Positions 33,590 to 42,126 of a DNA stretch of 45,419 bases are shown here, piece after piece; within the stretch, counting starts at the first letter, position 1, and the number at the start of each line of letters is the position of its first letter. Position numbers and translations under genes: made by a program. Origin of the DNA: an uncultured Lachnospiraceae bacterium (GTDB lineage: Bacteria > Bacillota > Clostridia > Lachnospirales > Lachnospiraceae); assembly GCA_902793685.1 (NCBI GenBank), contig CADBEN010000016.1, positions 1 through 45,419 of the forward strand, in the 5' to 3' direction. The notes below the pieces were generated by a model, which did no database searches, had not been told where the DNA came from, and saw only the letters and a list, made by a program, of their open reading frames with translations.

Positions 33590-34287
33590 TTTTCATTTAC
33601 CTCTTCAAGAAAATACTCCGGATACTGCTTTCGCAGCTTTCTCTCATTGTCCGCCCATCTTCCGAGATGGATATCGACCAGTTTTTCCACAGCCCGGGGG
33701 TCCTGCTGCCGGATCGCATCCACGATGGCCTGGTGGTCATTGATGGAATCCCCGTAGGAATCGTAAAAGGTCTCCAGGACCCGGACCCGGTTGTACTGGA
33801 GCATCAGCCCCCGGGTCATCCGGTGAATATACTCCATCCCTGCGATCTCAAAGATCTTTCTGTGCAGGAGATCATCCTGCTCCATGGCTGTCTCGACTTC
33901 GCCGCGTTCAAAATAGAAATTCTGCAGGGCAATGTTATCGTCCATCCATTTCAGGTCTTCTTCGCTCCGGTTCTTACAGCACAGGCGCATCGCCCGCTTC
34001 TCCAGCATGACCCGCAGGTCCCGCACCTGGTTGATGATCCCGGTATCGATCAGAGAGATCTTCATTCCTCTCTGCGGATAGATCTCAATGATATCTGACT
34101 CATTCTTGATCTGGTTGATTGCTTCCCGCACCGGGGTCCTGCTGATCCCGAGTCTGACAGCCACTTCCTGGTCATTCAGCGGACAGCCGGGGTAAAGCTT
34201 CAGTTTTGCGATATTCTCGCTCAGTACGCGGTAGGCGTAGTCCCGGGCGGGTTCTCCGGTGTTGCGCGGTGCAATGATCAGTTCCAT
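33586..34287 (-). CDS. GntR family regulator, FCD domain (second)
   Basis: The protein has 233 residues. The winged HTH reads VAVRLGISRTPVREAINQIK, and the FCD domain contains MEQDDLLHRKIFEIAG and INDHQAIVDAI. It is translationally coupled to the dehydrogenase gene after it. Two copies of AAATATATTAC lie upstream (34402 and 34429), and a related palindrome lies in the TRAP promoter at 37616, so it is the best candidate regulator of that transporter and its own operon. Confidence 0.87.
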   Translation of the reverse strand: MELIIAPRNTGEPARDYAYRVLSENIAKLKLYPGCPLNDQEVAVRLGISRTPVREAINQIKNESDIIEIYPQRGMKISLIDTGIINQVRDLRVMLEKRAMRLCCKNRSEEDLKWMDDNIALQNFYFERGEVETAMEQDDLLHRKIFEIAGMEYIHRMTRGLMLQYNRVRVLETFYDSYGDSINDHQAIVDAIRQQDPRAVEKLVDIHLGRWADNERKLRKQYPEYFLEEVNEK

Positions 34288-34398
34288 TGATTCACTCCCT
34301 GTTCCCGGCCGCGGGCATCTCCCCGGAAATTGATTCTCCAGAGAAGGCTCTGCCCGACATTCCGTCCGTATGATGGATATATCACTTACAAAGTAGCA

Positions 34399-34440
34399 GG
34401 TAAATATATTACTATCGGATTTCCGCAGAAATATATTACC
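34399..34440. promoter_or_regulatory. Direct repeats AAATATATTAC before the second GntR gene
   Basis: AAATATATTAC occurs at 34402-34412 and 34429-34439, 27 bases apart (first copy flanked by GG, second by C, giving GGTAA-type half-sites). They lie about 110-150 bases before the GntR start. The rest of 34288-34507 is AT-rich with no gene and no clear terminator for the TRAP operon. Confidence 0.6.
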
Positions 34441-34507
34441 GTTTTATCGATATTCTATCATGTACATCCGCAAACAGAACAGGTATTTCTTCTTCCTTTT
34501 TCAGGAA

Positions 34508-35788
34508 TTATTTGCCCATGATCAGGTTTGCGACGCCCACGGACAGAGCCGGGACGTAGGTGACCAGGAACAGCACCGTAAAGTTGGAGATCAGGAACGG
34601 CGTCAGTGCCTTGACGTTCTCGGACAGTTTGTTTCCGCCGATAGCAGTCGCGGCGAACAGGCAGACACCGACCGGCGGCGTGCAGAGGCCGAGGACCAGG
34701 TTCATGACGACGACGATGGCGAACTGGATCGGGTCGACGCCCACTGCGGTGGCGACCTGAAGAAGGACCGGGAACAGGATCAGCAGTGCTGCGATGGTCT
34801 CCATGAACATTCCGACGAAGACCAGGAACAGGTTGATGAGCAGCAGGATGATGTACTTGTTGGAGGTGATGCGGAGCAGTGCGTCCGCGATCATGTTCGG
34901 GATGCGCTCCTTGGTCAGGATGTACGCGAACACGTTTGCGAAAGCAACCAGTGCCATAATGGCAGCCGCGCTGGACAGAGTCTGGCGGAGGCAGGCGTAG
35001 AAGGACTTCAGAGTCATCTTGCGGTAGATGAAGAACGCGACGATCAGGCCGTAGCAGACGCAGACGATAGATGCCTCGGTGGGGGTCATGACGCCGCCCA
35101 TGATGCCGAAGAGGATGATGCCGACCATGATGATGGCCCAGATCGCCTCACGGCCGGAGTGCATCAGTTCCTTAAACGTCGCGGGTTTTTCACGCTTCGG
35201 ATAATTGTTCTTTCTGGACTCATACCAGCAGACAAAGCACATGCCGCCGCCCATCATGAGGCCGGGGACAATGCCTGCCATGAACATCTTGGAGACAGAA
35301 AGACCGGTCATGGTCGCCGCGATGATCATCGGAACAGACGGAGGAATGATGGGGCCCATGCAGGAGCTGGCCGCCGTGACCGCGACTGCGAAGGGCGTAT
35401 CATATCCCTGGTTCACCATCATCGGGATCTCGACGCCGCCCAGGGAGACCGTGTCCGCCAGAGCCGTGCCGGAGATTCCGGCGAAGACCATGGATGCAAG
35501 AACGTTCGCGTAAGCAAGACCGCCGCGGAGATGTCCGACGGCATGCTCCGCGAAATCAAGGAGCTTGTCGGAGATTCCGCCCTGGTTCATCAGGTTTCCC
35601 GCGAAGGTGAAGCCCGGGATGCAGAGCAGGGTGAAGGAGTCCATACCATTGAAGAACTTCTGTGCGAAGGTATTGATCGGCATGCCGGATCCCACGAAAT
35701 ACAGGCAGGACGAGACGCCGAGACTGAACGCGACCGGAACGCCGACCGCAAGGCACACGACAAAACTGATAAACAGTACCGGGATCAT
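34508..35788 (-). CDS. TRAP transporter large permease (DctM type)
   Basis: This 426-residue membrane protein has about 11-12 helices; typical motifs are VGVPVAFSLG, FVGMFMETIAALLILFPVLL and GLCTPPVGVCLF. It is the channel subunit of a sodium-coupled TRAP importer for carboxylates, here probably a uronate or sugar acid. I use the ATG at 35788, behind AGGAGG and one base past the DctQ stop; an upstream ATG at 35815 would overlap dctQ. Confidence 0.93.
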   Translation of the reverse strand: MIPVLFISFVVCLAVGVPVAFSLGVSSCLYFVGSGMPINTFAQKFFNGMDSFTLLCIPGFTFAGNLMNQGGISDKLLDFAEHAVGHLRGGLAYANVLASMVFAGISGTALADTVSLGGVEIPMMVNQGYDTPFAVAVTAASSCMGPIIPPSVPMIIAATMTGLSVSKMFMAGIVPGLMMGGGMCFVCWYESRKNNYPKREKPATFKELMHSGREAIWAIIMVGIILFGIMGGVMTPTEASIVCVCYGLIVAFFIYRKMTLKSFYACLRQTLSSAAAIMALVAFANVFAYILTKERIPNMIADALLRITSNKYIILLLINLFLVFVGMFMETIAALLILFPVLLQVATAVGVDPIQFAIVVVMNLVLGLCTPPVGVCLFAATAIGGNKLSENVKALTPFLISNFTVLFLVTYVPALSVGVANLIMGK

Positions 35789-35789
35789 A

Positions 35790-36359
35790 TCAGCGGACCT
35801 CCTTTTCTGCGGCAATTTCTTCCAGGATCTTCTCCTCTTCTGTCTCTTCGAAGTCCCCTTCCTTATTGAAGTCCCGGATCTTCTGGATCAGGCGGAACAC
35901 AAGGCTGACGGAGAGGAACGCGAACAGAAGGATCTGCGAGAAGTAAATATACTGCATCGGGATCTGCATTGCCGTGGAGACCATGCGGAACTTGATGAAG
36001 CAGAAAGTCGGTTCTGCTTTGACCAGGATATAGAGGCTGATGATCAGCATCACGAAGGTGACAAGGATGCGGATGATCTTGTTGGCCTGGTGCAGGCCCT
36101 TTGCCTCCAGGGAGTCCTTCAGGAACTCGACGAAGACGAACTCATCCTTCAGGACAGCGACGCCGCAGCCGAAGGCGACCATGTAAATAAAGCTGTAGCG
36201 CGCAAGCTCTTCTGTCCAGGACGGAGCCGAGGGAAGGAAGTTGCGGCTGATGATCTGCACCATGACGCAGACGCAGAACGTGATGTAGAAGATGCTGCCG
36301 ACCGCGTAAAGGATCTCGCTGTACACCTTCACCAGCTTGTCAAAACCGCTGTTTTTCAT
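35790..36359 (-). CDS. TRAP transporter small permease (DctQ type)
   Basis: This 189-residue protein has four hydrophobic segments, with the family pattern SWTEELARYSFIYMVAFGCGVAV. It bridges the receptor and the large permease. The second of two ATGs (36359) has correct spacing to AAAGGAG; the first (36365) is too close. It lies between dctP (85 bases upstream) and dctM (one base). Confidence 0.9.
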   Translation of the reverse strand: MKNSGFDKLVKVYSEILYAVGSIFYITFCVCVMVQIISRNFLPSAPSWTEELARYSFIYMVAFGCGVAVLKDEFVFVEFLKDSLEAKGLHQANKIIRILVTFVMLIISLYILVKAEPTFCFIKFRMVSTAMQIPMQYIYFSQILLFAFLSVSLVFRLIQKIRDFNKEGDFEETEEEKILEEIAAEKEVR

Positions 36360-36444
36360 GCTCATTCTCCTTTGAGAAAGCCGGCGGCTGAGGGCACAGC
36401 CGCCGGCCGGATACTTCAGGTATTAAATTTCTGCCGGGATCAGA

Positions 36445-37539
36445 TTACTTGTTCGGGTTTGCAGCAGCGATCTCGTCGTACAGAGCCTTCTGGCTGTCGG
36501 TCAGGGTCGGAAGGACGCCGCTGATCATCGCATCCGCGAATTCCTTGGTGTCCACATCGATGAAGGTCATGCCCTTCTCCTGCAGGAACTTCTCGAACTC
36601 GGTCTCATTCTTCAGGAACAGCTCGTGCTCATACTCCTGAGCGTGCTTGCCTGCGTCAAGGACCACCTGCTGCAGGTCTGCCGGAAGAGCGTCGAACTGA
36701 GCCTTGCCCATTGCGATGTAGACCCATGCGCGAAGGTGAGCGGTCTTGATCAGGTACTTCTGGACCTCATAGAAGGACTGGGTGGTGATCATTGCCAGCG
36801 GGTTCTCCTGAGCCTCGATGGTGCCGGACTGCAGGGAAGTGAAGACCTCGGACAGAGCCATGGGGGTGGGCTTTGCGCCGATCGCGTTGAATGCAGCGAC
36901 GGTCATCGGGGACTGCGGGGTACGGATCAGCAGGTTCTGGCAGTCAGCGACGCTGTGGATCTCTCTGTTGGAGGTGATGTAACGGGGACCTCTGGTGAAG
37001 TAGCCGAGGACCTTCATGCCGGACTCTTCCATCAGGCCTTCCAGCTTCTTGCCGACTTCGCCGTCAAGAACTGCCTTCATGTGCTCGTCAGACTGGATCA
37101 GGTACGGCATACCGATCATGCCGAGGTCCGGGGAATAGGTCTGCATGGACTCGCCGGTGAAGGTGATGTCGCAGCCGCCCTGCTGAAGGATGGACTGGAT
37201 CATGTCGACCTCCGGTCCCAGCTGGGAGTTCGGATAGACCTCGACCTTGATCTGGCCGTTGGAATTCTTTTCGACCTGCTCCTTGAAGTCCAGGGCAGCG
37301 AGGTGCCAGGAGTCATTCTCCGCGTTGATGTGGCCGATGTTGATGGTGTACTTTGCGTTGCTGGTGTCGACCGCGCCGTCAGCTGCCGGTGCAGCCGCCG
37401 CTGCCGCGGTGGTCTCAGCCGCTGCCGGTGCTGCCGCTGCCGGTGCTGCCGTGGTCTCTGCCGGCTTGGAGCCGCCGCATGCTGCAAGCGATGCTGCCAT
37501 GATCGTGCTCAGTGCGATTGCAAGAACTCTTTTCTTCAT
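36445..37539 (-). CDS. TRAP transporter solute receptor lipoprotein (DctP type)
   Basis: The protein has 364 residues. A lipoprotein signal with lipobox LAAC anchors Cys21, followed by an Ala/Thr/Pro linker to about residue 60. The DctP fold has the motifs GHINAENDSWHLAALDFKEQ, SQLGPEVDMIQ, and LIRTPQSPMTVAAFNAIGA (the conserved Arg that binds the ligand carboxylate). The closest context is hexuronate-type receptors. AAGGAG lies eight bases before the ATG. It is the first gene of the TRAP operon. Confidence 0.93.
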   Translation of the reverse strand: MKKRVLAIALSTIMAASLAACGGSKPAETTAAPAAAAPAAAETTAAAAAAPAADGAVDTSNAKYTINIGHINAENDSWHLAALDFKEQVEKNSNGQIKVEVYPNSQLGPEVDMIQSILQQGGCDITFTGESMQTYSPDLGMIGMPYLIQSDEHMKAVLDGEVGKKLEGLMEESGMKVLGYFTRGPRYITSNREIHSVADCQNLLIRTPQSPMTVAAFNAIGAKPTPMALSEVFTSLQSGTIEAQENPLAMITTQSFYEVQKYLIKTAHLRAWVYIAMGKAQFDALPADLQQVVLDAGKHAQEYEHELFLKNETEFEKFLQEKGMTFIDVDTKEFADAMISGVLPTLTDSQKALYDEIAAANPNK

Positions 37540-37615
37540 TTACTTTTCTCCTTTTCTGATGTGTTTACATCCCTGTGCTCCGGCAGCTCAACCGCGTCCC
37601 TTCAGTTTGGTATGC

Positions 37616-37665
37616 TAATATATTACTGCCTGAACTCATAATACCATAAAAAAATGCCCTGTCAA
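37616..37665 (-). promoter_or_regulatory. Promoter and operator of the first TRAP operon
   Basis: On the minus strand TTGACA (37665-37660), 16 bases, TATTAT (37643-37638) is a near-consensus promoter. TAATATATTA (37616-37625), a perfect palindrome, follows near +6 to +15. TTGGTATGCTAA (37607-37618) also resembles UxuR-type sites. It shares AATATATTAC with the second GntR gene region. Confidence 0.75.
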
Positions 37666-37686
37666 CAGGAAGACAGGACATTTTTT
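37649..37686 (-). terminator. Terminator of the preceding operon, overlapping the TRAP -35
   Basis: A 15-bp stem (37649-37663 with 37672-37686) has one G-U pair on the minus strand and ends in a T-run. It would stop the transcript of the NERD-like gene. The TTGACA of the next promoter lies in its loop and stem. Confidence 0.75.
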
Positions 37687-37733
37687 ACAATTTTTCTCGT
37701 TAATTTTTTAACATGTTGGTACTTTTGAACTTG

Positions 37734-38474
37734 TTATCTTTTTCCCGGCTGGATCTTCTTCGTTACAGCGGCGAGCTGCTCCGCGACCTTCTGCGGATCC
37801 GGGATCCGCTCCTCCTCCGCGGAGGCCTGGACCTTCAGCTCCTCGATCAGACTTTCCGTGGTATACAGCCCGTAACCGTTGCCGATGGCAAGGGTCACAT
37901 GGTGATTCGTGAACACGCCGGCCACCCGGACAGAGACATCCTTCATTCCGGCCGCATCCATGGCCTGCCTGCACAGCCGCTGCTGTTTCCGGCACAGCAC
38001 CACAGGACTTTTGATCATGATGTCCTGTTCATTCATATGCTGCTTCCAGTCTGCGTCGCCCTTTCCGGCGGTGATGGTCCCGCCGTAGCCGAAGCAGTTG
38101 ATGCCGACCACTTCGGACTTCGTGACCAGCAGCGCCAGAAGCGTCGCGACCTCTGACCCGTGGGCCAGAGTTCCGGGATAGACGATCCCGAAGTCGTGCC
38201 GCCGCGCGAAGGTGATGAGGGAAGACAGGAGTTCCATCATTTCGCCTTTTCCGCCGTTGGAGAGATGCGGCTCCCGCTTTTTCGCCGCTGCTTTCTCCTT
38301 TGCCTTCGGATCATACTTTCCCTTCTTCCAGAGGCCGCCCACCAGGGCACGCATAAAGTCGTCGAAATCCCATCCGTTCCGCCGCATGATCATCGGCAGA
38401 ATAAAGATCAGAAGGATCGCGAGGATCAGCGGCAGTACCTGCTCCATCGTAAAACCGGCATAACGAATCTGCAT
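37734..38474 (-). CDS. Membrane-anchored NERD-like domain protein
   Basis: This 246-residue protein has one N-terminal membrane helix (LPLILAILLIFILPMIM), then a basic linker. Residues 85-215 resemble the nuclease-related (NERD) domain: FGYGGTITAGKGDADWKQ, QQRLCRQAMDAAG and VRVAGVFTN. The acidic and E-x-K residues of an active nuclease are not evident, so activity is doubtful. It lies 20 bases after a zinc dehydrogenase gene and is the last gene of its operon. Its link to sugar-acid use is unexplained. The domain call is by eye and tentative. Confidence 0.5.
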   Translation of the reverse strand: MQIRYAGFTMEQVLPLILAILLIFILPMIMRRNGWDFDDFMRALVGGLWKKGKYDPKAKEKAAAKKREPHLSNGGKGEMMELLSSLITFARRHDFGIVYPGTLAHGSEVATLLALLVTKSEVVGINCFGYGGTITAGKGDADWKQHMNEQDIMIKSPVVLCRKQQRLCRQAMDAAGMKDVSVRVAGVFTNHHVTLAIGNGYGLYTTESLIEELKVQASAEEERIPDPQKVAEQLAAVTKKIQPGKR

Positions 38475-38493
38475 ATTGCGGAACTCCTTTCGG

Positions 38494-39513
38494 TCAGTCT
38501 GTGGTGACGACGACCTTCATGTATTTTCCCGGATTCTTCTCGATATCGATGATGGTCTCCGGCGCTTCAGCAAGGGTGACCGTCTTCGTCAGAAGCTTCA
38601 GCATGTCCACCTTCTTCGTGCGGATCAGCTCCATTGCCTCCTCAAACTCTCCGGCGCTGGTGCGGGCGCCGCGGATGTCGATTTCCTTCCGGGTGATCAT
38701 GTCCGTGGGAAGCGGCGTTTCCTTCTTCGGCCAGCCGGTGAGGGTGATGCGCCCCGCGTGGCTCACATAGTCCAGAGCCGCCCGGATCGCCGGGTTCGCC
38801 CCGCTGCACTCCATGACCTGCTGAGCCATATCTCCGCCGGTGATCCTGCGGATCGCCTCCTCCGGGTCTTCCACGGAGGAATTGACCGTATGCTCGATAC
38901 CCAGGGAAGCCGCGAAGTCCAGCCGTTCCTGCAACAGGTCCAGAAGGATCGCATGGGCGCCGTAAGCCTGGGCGGTCATGGCCGCGGCAAGGCCGATGGG
39001 GCCCGCGCCGATGACGGCACAGTACTCTCCCGCTGTCAGACCGCCGCGGTGAATTCCGTGGAGGGAAATGGTCAGCGGCTCCGCCATGGCTGCCTGGATC
39101 CAGCTCAGATCGTCAGGCTTCCGGATCAGCATGTTCGTGGGATGGCAGTAGTATTCCGCCATGCCGCCGTCCACGTGGACGCCCAGCACGTGCAGGCTGG
39201 TGCAGCAGTTGGTCCTGCCGATGCGGCAGGGATAGCAGTGACCGCAGTAGAGGTAGGGATCCACCACCACCGCATCGCCCGGCTTCAGACCCTGCGGGTT
39301 GCTGCCGTTCACCTTGACCACCTCGCCCGCCAGCTCATGTCCGATGACGCGCGGATAGGAAACCAGCCCGTTCGTCCCGCGGAAGGCGCCGATATCGCTC
39401 CCGCAGATCCCGGCTGCATGGATCCGGAGCAGGGTCTCCCCCTCCTTCGGCTCCGGTATCGGAAGATCTACACACGCTACGTCCCAGGGTTTGTCAAATT
39501 TGATCGCTTTCAT
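38494..39513 (-). CDS. Zinc-dependent dehydrogenase, L-galactonate/threonine dehydrogenase type (2)
   Basis: This 339-residue MDR enzyme has GICGSDIGAFRG and GHELAGEVV (catalytic zinc), CGHCYPCRIGRTNCC (structural zinc) and VIGAGPIGLAAA (NAD). It resembles LgoD-type aldonate dehydrogenases and the paralogue at 32561, but is clearly diverged, which suggests a different sugar-acid epimer. It is probably in one operon with the isomerase upstream and the NERD-like gene downstream. Confidence 0.82.
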   Translation of the reverse strand: MKAIKFDKPWDVACVDLPIPEPKEGETLLRIHAAGICGSDIGAFRGTNGLVSYPRVIGHELAGEVVKVNGSNPQGLKPGDAVVVDPYLYCGHCYPCRIGRTNCCTSLHVLGVHVDGGMAEYYCHPTNMLIRKPDDLSWIQAAMAEPLTISLHGIHRGGLTAGEYCAVIGAGPIGLAAAMTAQAYGAHAILLDLLQERLDFAASLGIEHTVNSSVEDPEEAIRRITGGDMAQQVMECSGANPAIRAALDYVSHAGRITLTGWPKKETPLPTDMITRKEIDIRGARTSAGEFEEAMELIRTKKVDMLKLLTKTVTLAEAPETIIDIEKNPGKYMKVVVTTD

Positions 39514-39618
39514 CTTTACTTCCTCGATATCTCAGTCTTTCCGGTCTCAGGATCCGGCCGTTTTTTCCTGTCTGTACTTCTTCACCACCCCTGGATCCGG
39601 GGTGCTGGATCGATGTTA

Positions 39619-40533
39619 TTATTTTCCCGCCTTCATAAGTTCAAAGCATTTCTTCAGGAACTCCCGGGTGCAGTACTCCTTGTGCCAGAGATCATCGCCC
39701 GGATGCCCCAGCACCTCGACAGAAACATAGACCGTATCCACGCCGGTCTTCCCCTGTACCGCGTGGTCCAGAAGGGCCGCGCCCACTTCCGGCGTCAGGA
39801 ATCCTTCTGTCTCAAAGAGCGGCGGCTGTCCCACTTCCATGTGAAGGTCGCCGAAGCAGGGATGGGTCTTGTCGTCGATGCAGTTGCAGAGATGGATCCG
39901 CTGCAGGAAGGACTCGCAGAGATCCAGGGTGCGGAAGAGGTCGATGCCGCCCAGCTTCTCATGGGCGCTGTCCCAGTGAATGTACATATTCGGGTGGGCC
40001 GCCTGTACCGGGGCAAACCACTCGCAGGTCTCATCCATCGGCCCCAGCAGTCTCTTCTTATGCGCATAGCGGTCCAGGGGCTCCAGAAGGAGGCTGATGC
40101 CGTACTTTTTAGCTGCGTCCGCGATGGCTCCGAAGGAATCCGCCAGAGCTTCCTTGGCCGCCTCTCTCTTTTCCGGCGCCGTATCCGGGCCGCTGGGGAC
40201 GCCGACATAGGTCAGTCCCATCTCTGCCGCCACCGGCATCAGGCTGATCTCGAAGTCCACGGATTTTTTCCGGAGCTCCGGGTCCAGGGAGCTGATGTCG
40301 AAGCCCTGCCGGTTCATATAGGGTGTGGAGTAGGTCACGCCGCACCAGTTGTCCTCTTCCAGGATCCGGCGGATCTTTTTCTGGTTCTCTTTATCATAGA
40401 AGACCCCCATCTCCACGCCATGGTAGAAATCAAAGCCGCGCAGGCGGTCGATGACGCCGAGCACCCGTTTCTCGTCGTCGAGATAGGGCATGAACAACTC
40501 CATAATGTGGGCGGAAGTCACAAGCTTTTTCAT
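39619..40533 (-). CDS. Sugar-phosphate isomerase/epimerase, TIM barrel
   Basis: This 304-residue protein is of the xylose-isomerase-like TIM-barrel family. Metal-site strands are LLEPLDRY, MYIHWDSAHEKLGG and HLCNCIDD. It could be a keto-sugar or keto-acid epimerase. The substrate is unknown, but all neighbours concern sugar acids. The frame is intact, unlike the related gene at 22852. AAATG start at 40533 with a weak ribosome site. Confidence 0.75.
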   Translation of the reverse strand: MKKLVTSAHIMELFMPYLDDEKRVLGVIDRLRGFDFYHGVEMGVFYDKENQKKIRRILEEDNWCGVTYSTPYMNRQGFDISSLDPELRKKSVDFEISLMPVAAEMGLTYVGVPSGPDTAPEKREAAKEALADSFGAIADAAKKYGISLLLEPLDRYAHKKRLLGPMDETCEWFAPVQAAHPNMYIHWDSAHEKLGGIDLFRTLDLCESFLQRIHLCNCIDDKTHPCFGDLHMEVGQPPLFETEGFLTPEVGAALLDHAVQGKTGVDTVYVSVEVLGHPGDDLWHKEYCTREFLKKCFELMKAGK

Positions 40534-40611
40534 TTGCTAAACCTCTCAGTCTTGACTGTTTTCCGGAGCGGCCGGTCTGAAGGCCAGTCCTTCCGGGGCT
40601 GGTATTATTTC

Positions 40612-41112
40612 TCAGATACAGGCTTCCATCGGGACCTTGATGACGATCTTCCGGATCGCGGCCGGAGCATCCCCCGCCTGCACTGCCGGGATATGCACGT
40701 CCCATGGGAAATACAGGGCAAAGCTTCCCACCGTCAGGAGGATCTTTCCCTCCTCCTTTTCCGGATCATTCTTATAGAACAGGATGTCTCTTATCGTGTC
40801 CAGGAGATCCTCGTCCACGACTCCCTTCCCGTCGTCGGAATAGAAGCAGGCAGCTTCCGGTCCGCCGGACGCAAGGAACTGCAGGTCAATGTTCTTTCTG
40901 TGGATCTCCGGACGCAGTGTCTCCCGCGGTGCGGTGCTCTGGTCGATCACCTGCAGGATCATGGGGATCCCGCCCGGGGTGATCTCATACTTTCCGGCTT
41001 CGTAGGCGTTCATATCGTTCGCCATCAGAAAACGGATCGCATGCCGCACCGGCACCGGAAACGTCTGGATCTGTGTCTCGATCATTTCATTATGGATATT
41101 TCCAAAGATCAT
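40612..41112 (-). CDS. YhcH/YjgK/YiaL family protein (1)
   Basis: This 166-residue cupin-like protein of the YhcH / EbgC family has IHRKNIDLQFLASG and FALYFPWDVHIPAV (metal-binding His region). Members accompany sialic-acid and rare-sugar operons and may be anomerases or isomerases; the reaction is not settled. The ATG at 41112 is chosen because AGGAGG lies six bases upstream. A paralogue is at 42127. Confidence 0.8.
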   Translation of the reverse strand: MIFGNIHNEMIETQIQTFPVPVRHAIRFLMANDMNAYEAGKYEITPGGIPMILQVIDQSTAPRETLRPEIHRKNIDLQFLASGGPEAACFYSDDGKGVVDEDLLDTIRDILFYKNDPEKEEGKILLTVGSFALYFPWDVHIPAVQAGDAPAAIRKIVIKVPMEACI

Positions 41113-41188
41113 GCTGTCCTCCTCTGCTGTCTGTGCTTCAGTTTCCGGCACCGTTCCCCGGCGCCGTTTCCGGTTTTCCGGCCCGGTC

Positions 41189-42106
41189 TCAGTTCTTCGG
41201 CCGGCCTTCCAGCGCGTGGATCATCTCCACCACGAATTCATGGGTCGGTGCCGGGACGCCGCACTTCTTCGACGCGCGGACCACGGATCCGGAGATGGTG
41301 TCGACCTCGGTCTTTCTTCCGGCGCGGATATCCGCGCAGATGGAAGTGACGCCGTTGGGGGAGCCTTCGGAGGTCGTGCGGACCTTCGCGAGAAGTTTTT
41401 CATCATCCGCCTTCAGGCCCATGCCCCTGGCCACCGCCGCAGCCTCGCGGACCAGGCGCTCCGCCAGATACCAGGCGTGCTCATTCGCAGCGATGTACCC
41501 CATCTCCACGGAAAGGATCGCAGTCACTGCGGAAAGGGACACGTTGGTGAACATCTTGTCCCAGATGAGCTGCTTGATATTTTCCTGGATAGTGGTGACA
41601 AAGCCGCAGCTGTCCAGCGCTTCCTTCAGCTTCGGCAGGAACTTTCCGGTATCCTCCACCAGCATGCCGATGTTGGTCTCTCCGACACCGCCGTGCCGGA
41701 TATAGCCCATGCCGAGGATGGCGCCGTTGTCGTTGGTGGTGCCGATGATGATGTGGTCCTGCGGAACGAACTCGCCAAGAATGTCCTCATGGCCGGAGCC
41801 GTTCTGCAGCGTCATGACGTAGGTGTCGGGGCCGATGATCCCCTTGTTTCCGGAGAGGGCGGCCTTCGAGAACAGCGCCTTCACAAACAGGATCACCAGG
41901 TCCACCGGCGCGATCCCCTCCGTGGAGGTGACTGCCTTCGGATAATACATGTTGTCCGTACCATTCTCCTGGAGCTTCAGGCCTTCCTTCTGAAGGTGCT
42001 CCACCACAGCGGCGTTGGTGTCTACCAGATACACCTCATTCTTCAGGGACAGGTGCCCGCCGTAGATCGAACCCATGGCCCCCGCGCCGATGACTGCAAT
42101 TCTCAT
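41189..42106 (-). CDS. PanE/ApbA family 2-dehydropantoate 2-reductase-like oxidoreductase
   Basis: This 305-residue NADP-dependent oxidoreductase begins with GAGAMG (7-12) and contains LVILFVKALFSKAAL and TLQNGSGHED of the ketopantoate reductase family. The lysine of the catalytic region (QLIWDKMFTN) is present. In a sugar-acid operon it more likely reduces another 2-keto acid than ketopantoate; pantothenate genes are not near. It lies between two YhcH-family genes. Confidence 0.8.
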   Translation of the reverse strand: MRIAVIGAGAMGSIYGGHLSLKNEVYLVDTNAAVVEHLQKEGLKLQENGTDNMYYPKAVTSTEGIAPVDLVILFVKALFSKAALSGNKGIIGPDTYVMTLQNGSGHEDILGEFVPQDHIIIGTTNDNGAILGMGYIRHGGVGETNIGMLVEDTGKFLPKLKEALDSCGFVTTIQENIKQLIWDKMFTNVSLSAVTAILSVEMGYIAANEHAWYLAERLVREAAAVARGMGLKADDEKLLAKVRTTSEGSPNGVTSICADIRAGRKTEVDTISGSVVRASKKCGVPAPTHEFVVEMIHALEGRPKN

Positions 42107-42126
42107 ACCTGTACTCTCCTTCCTGC

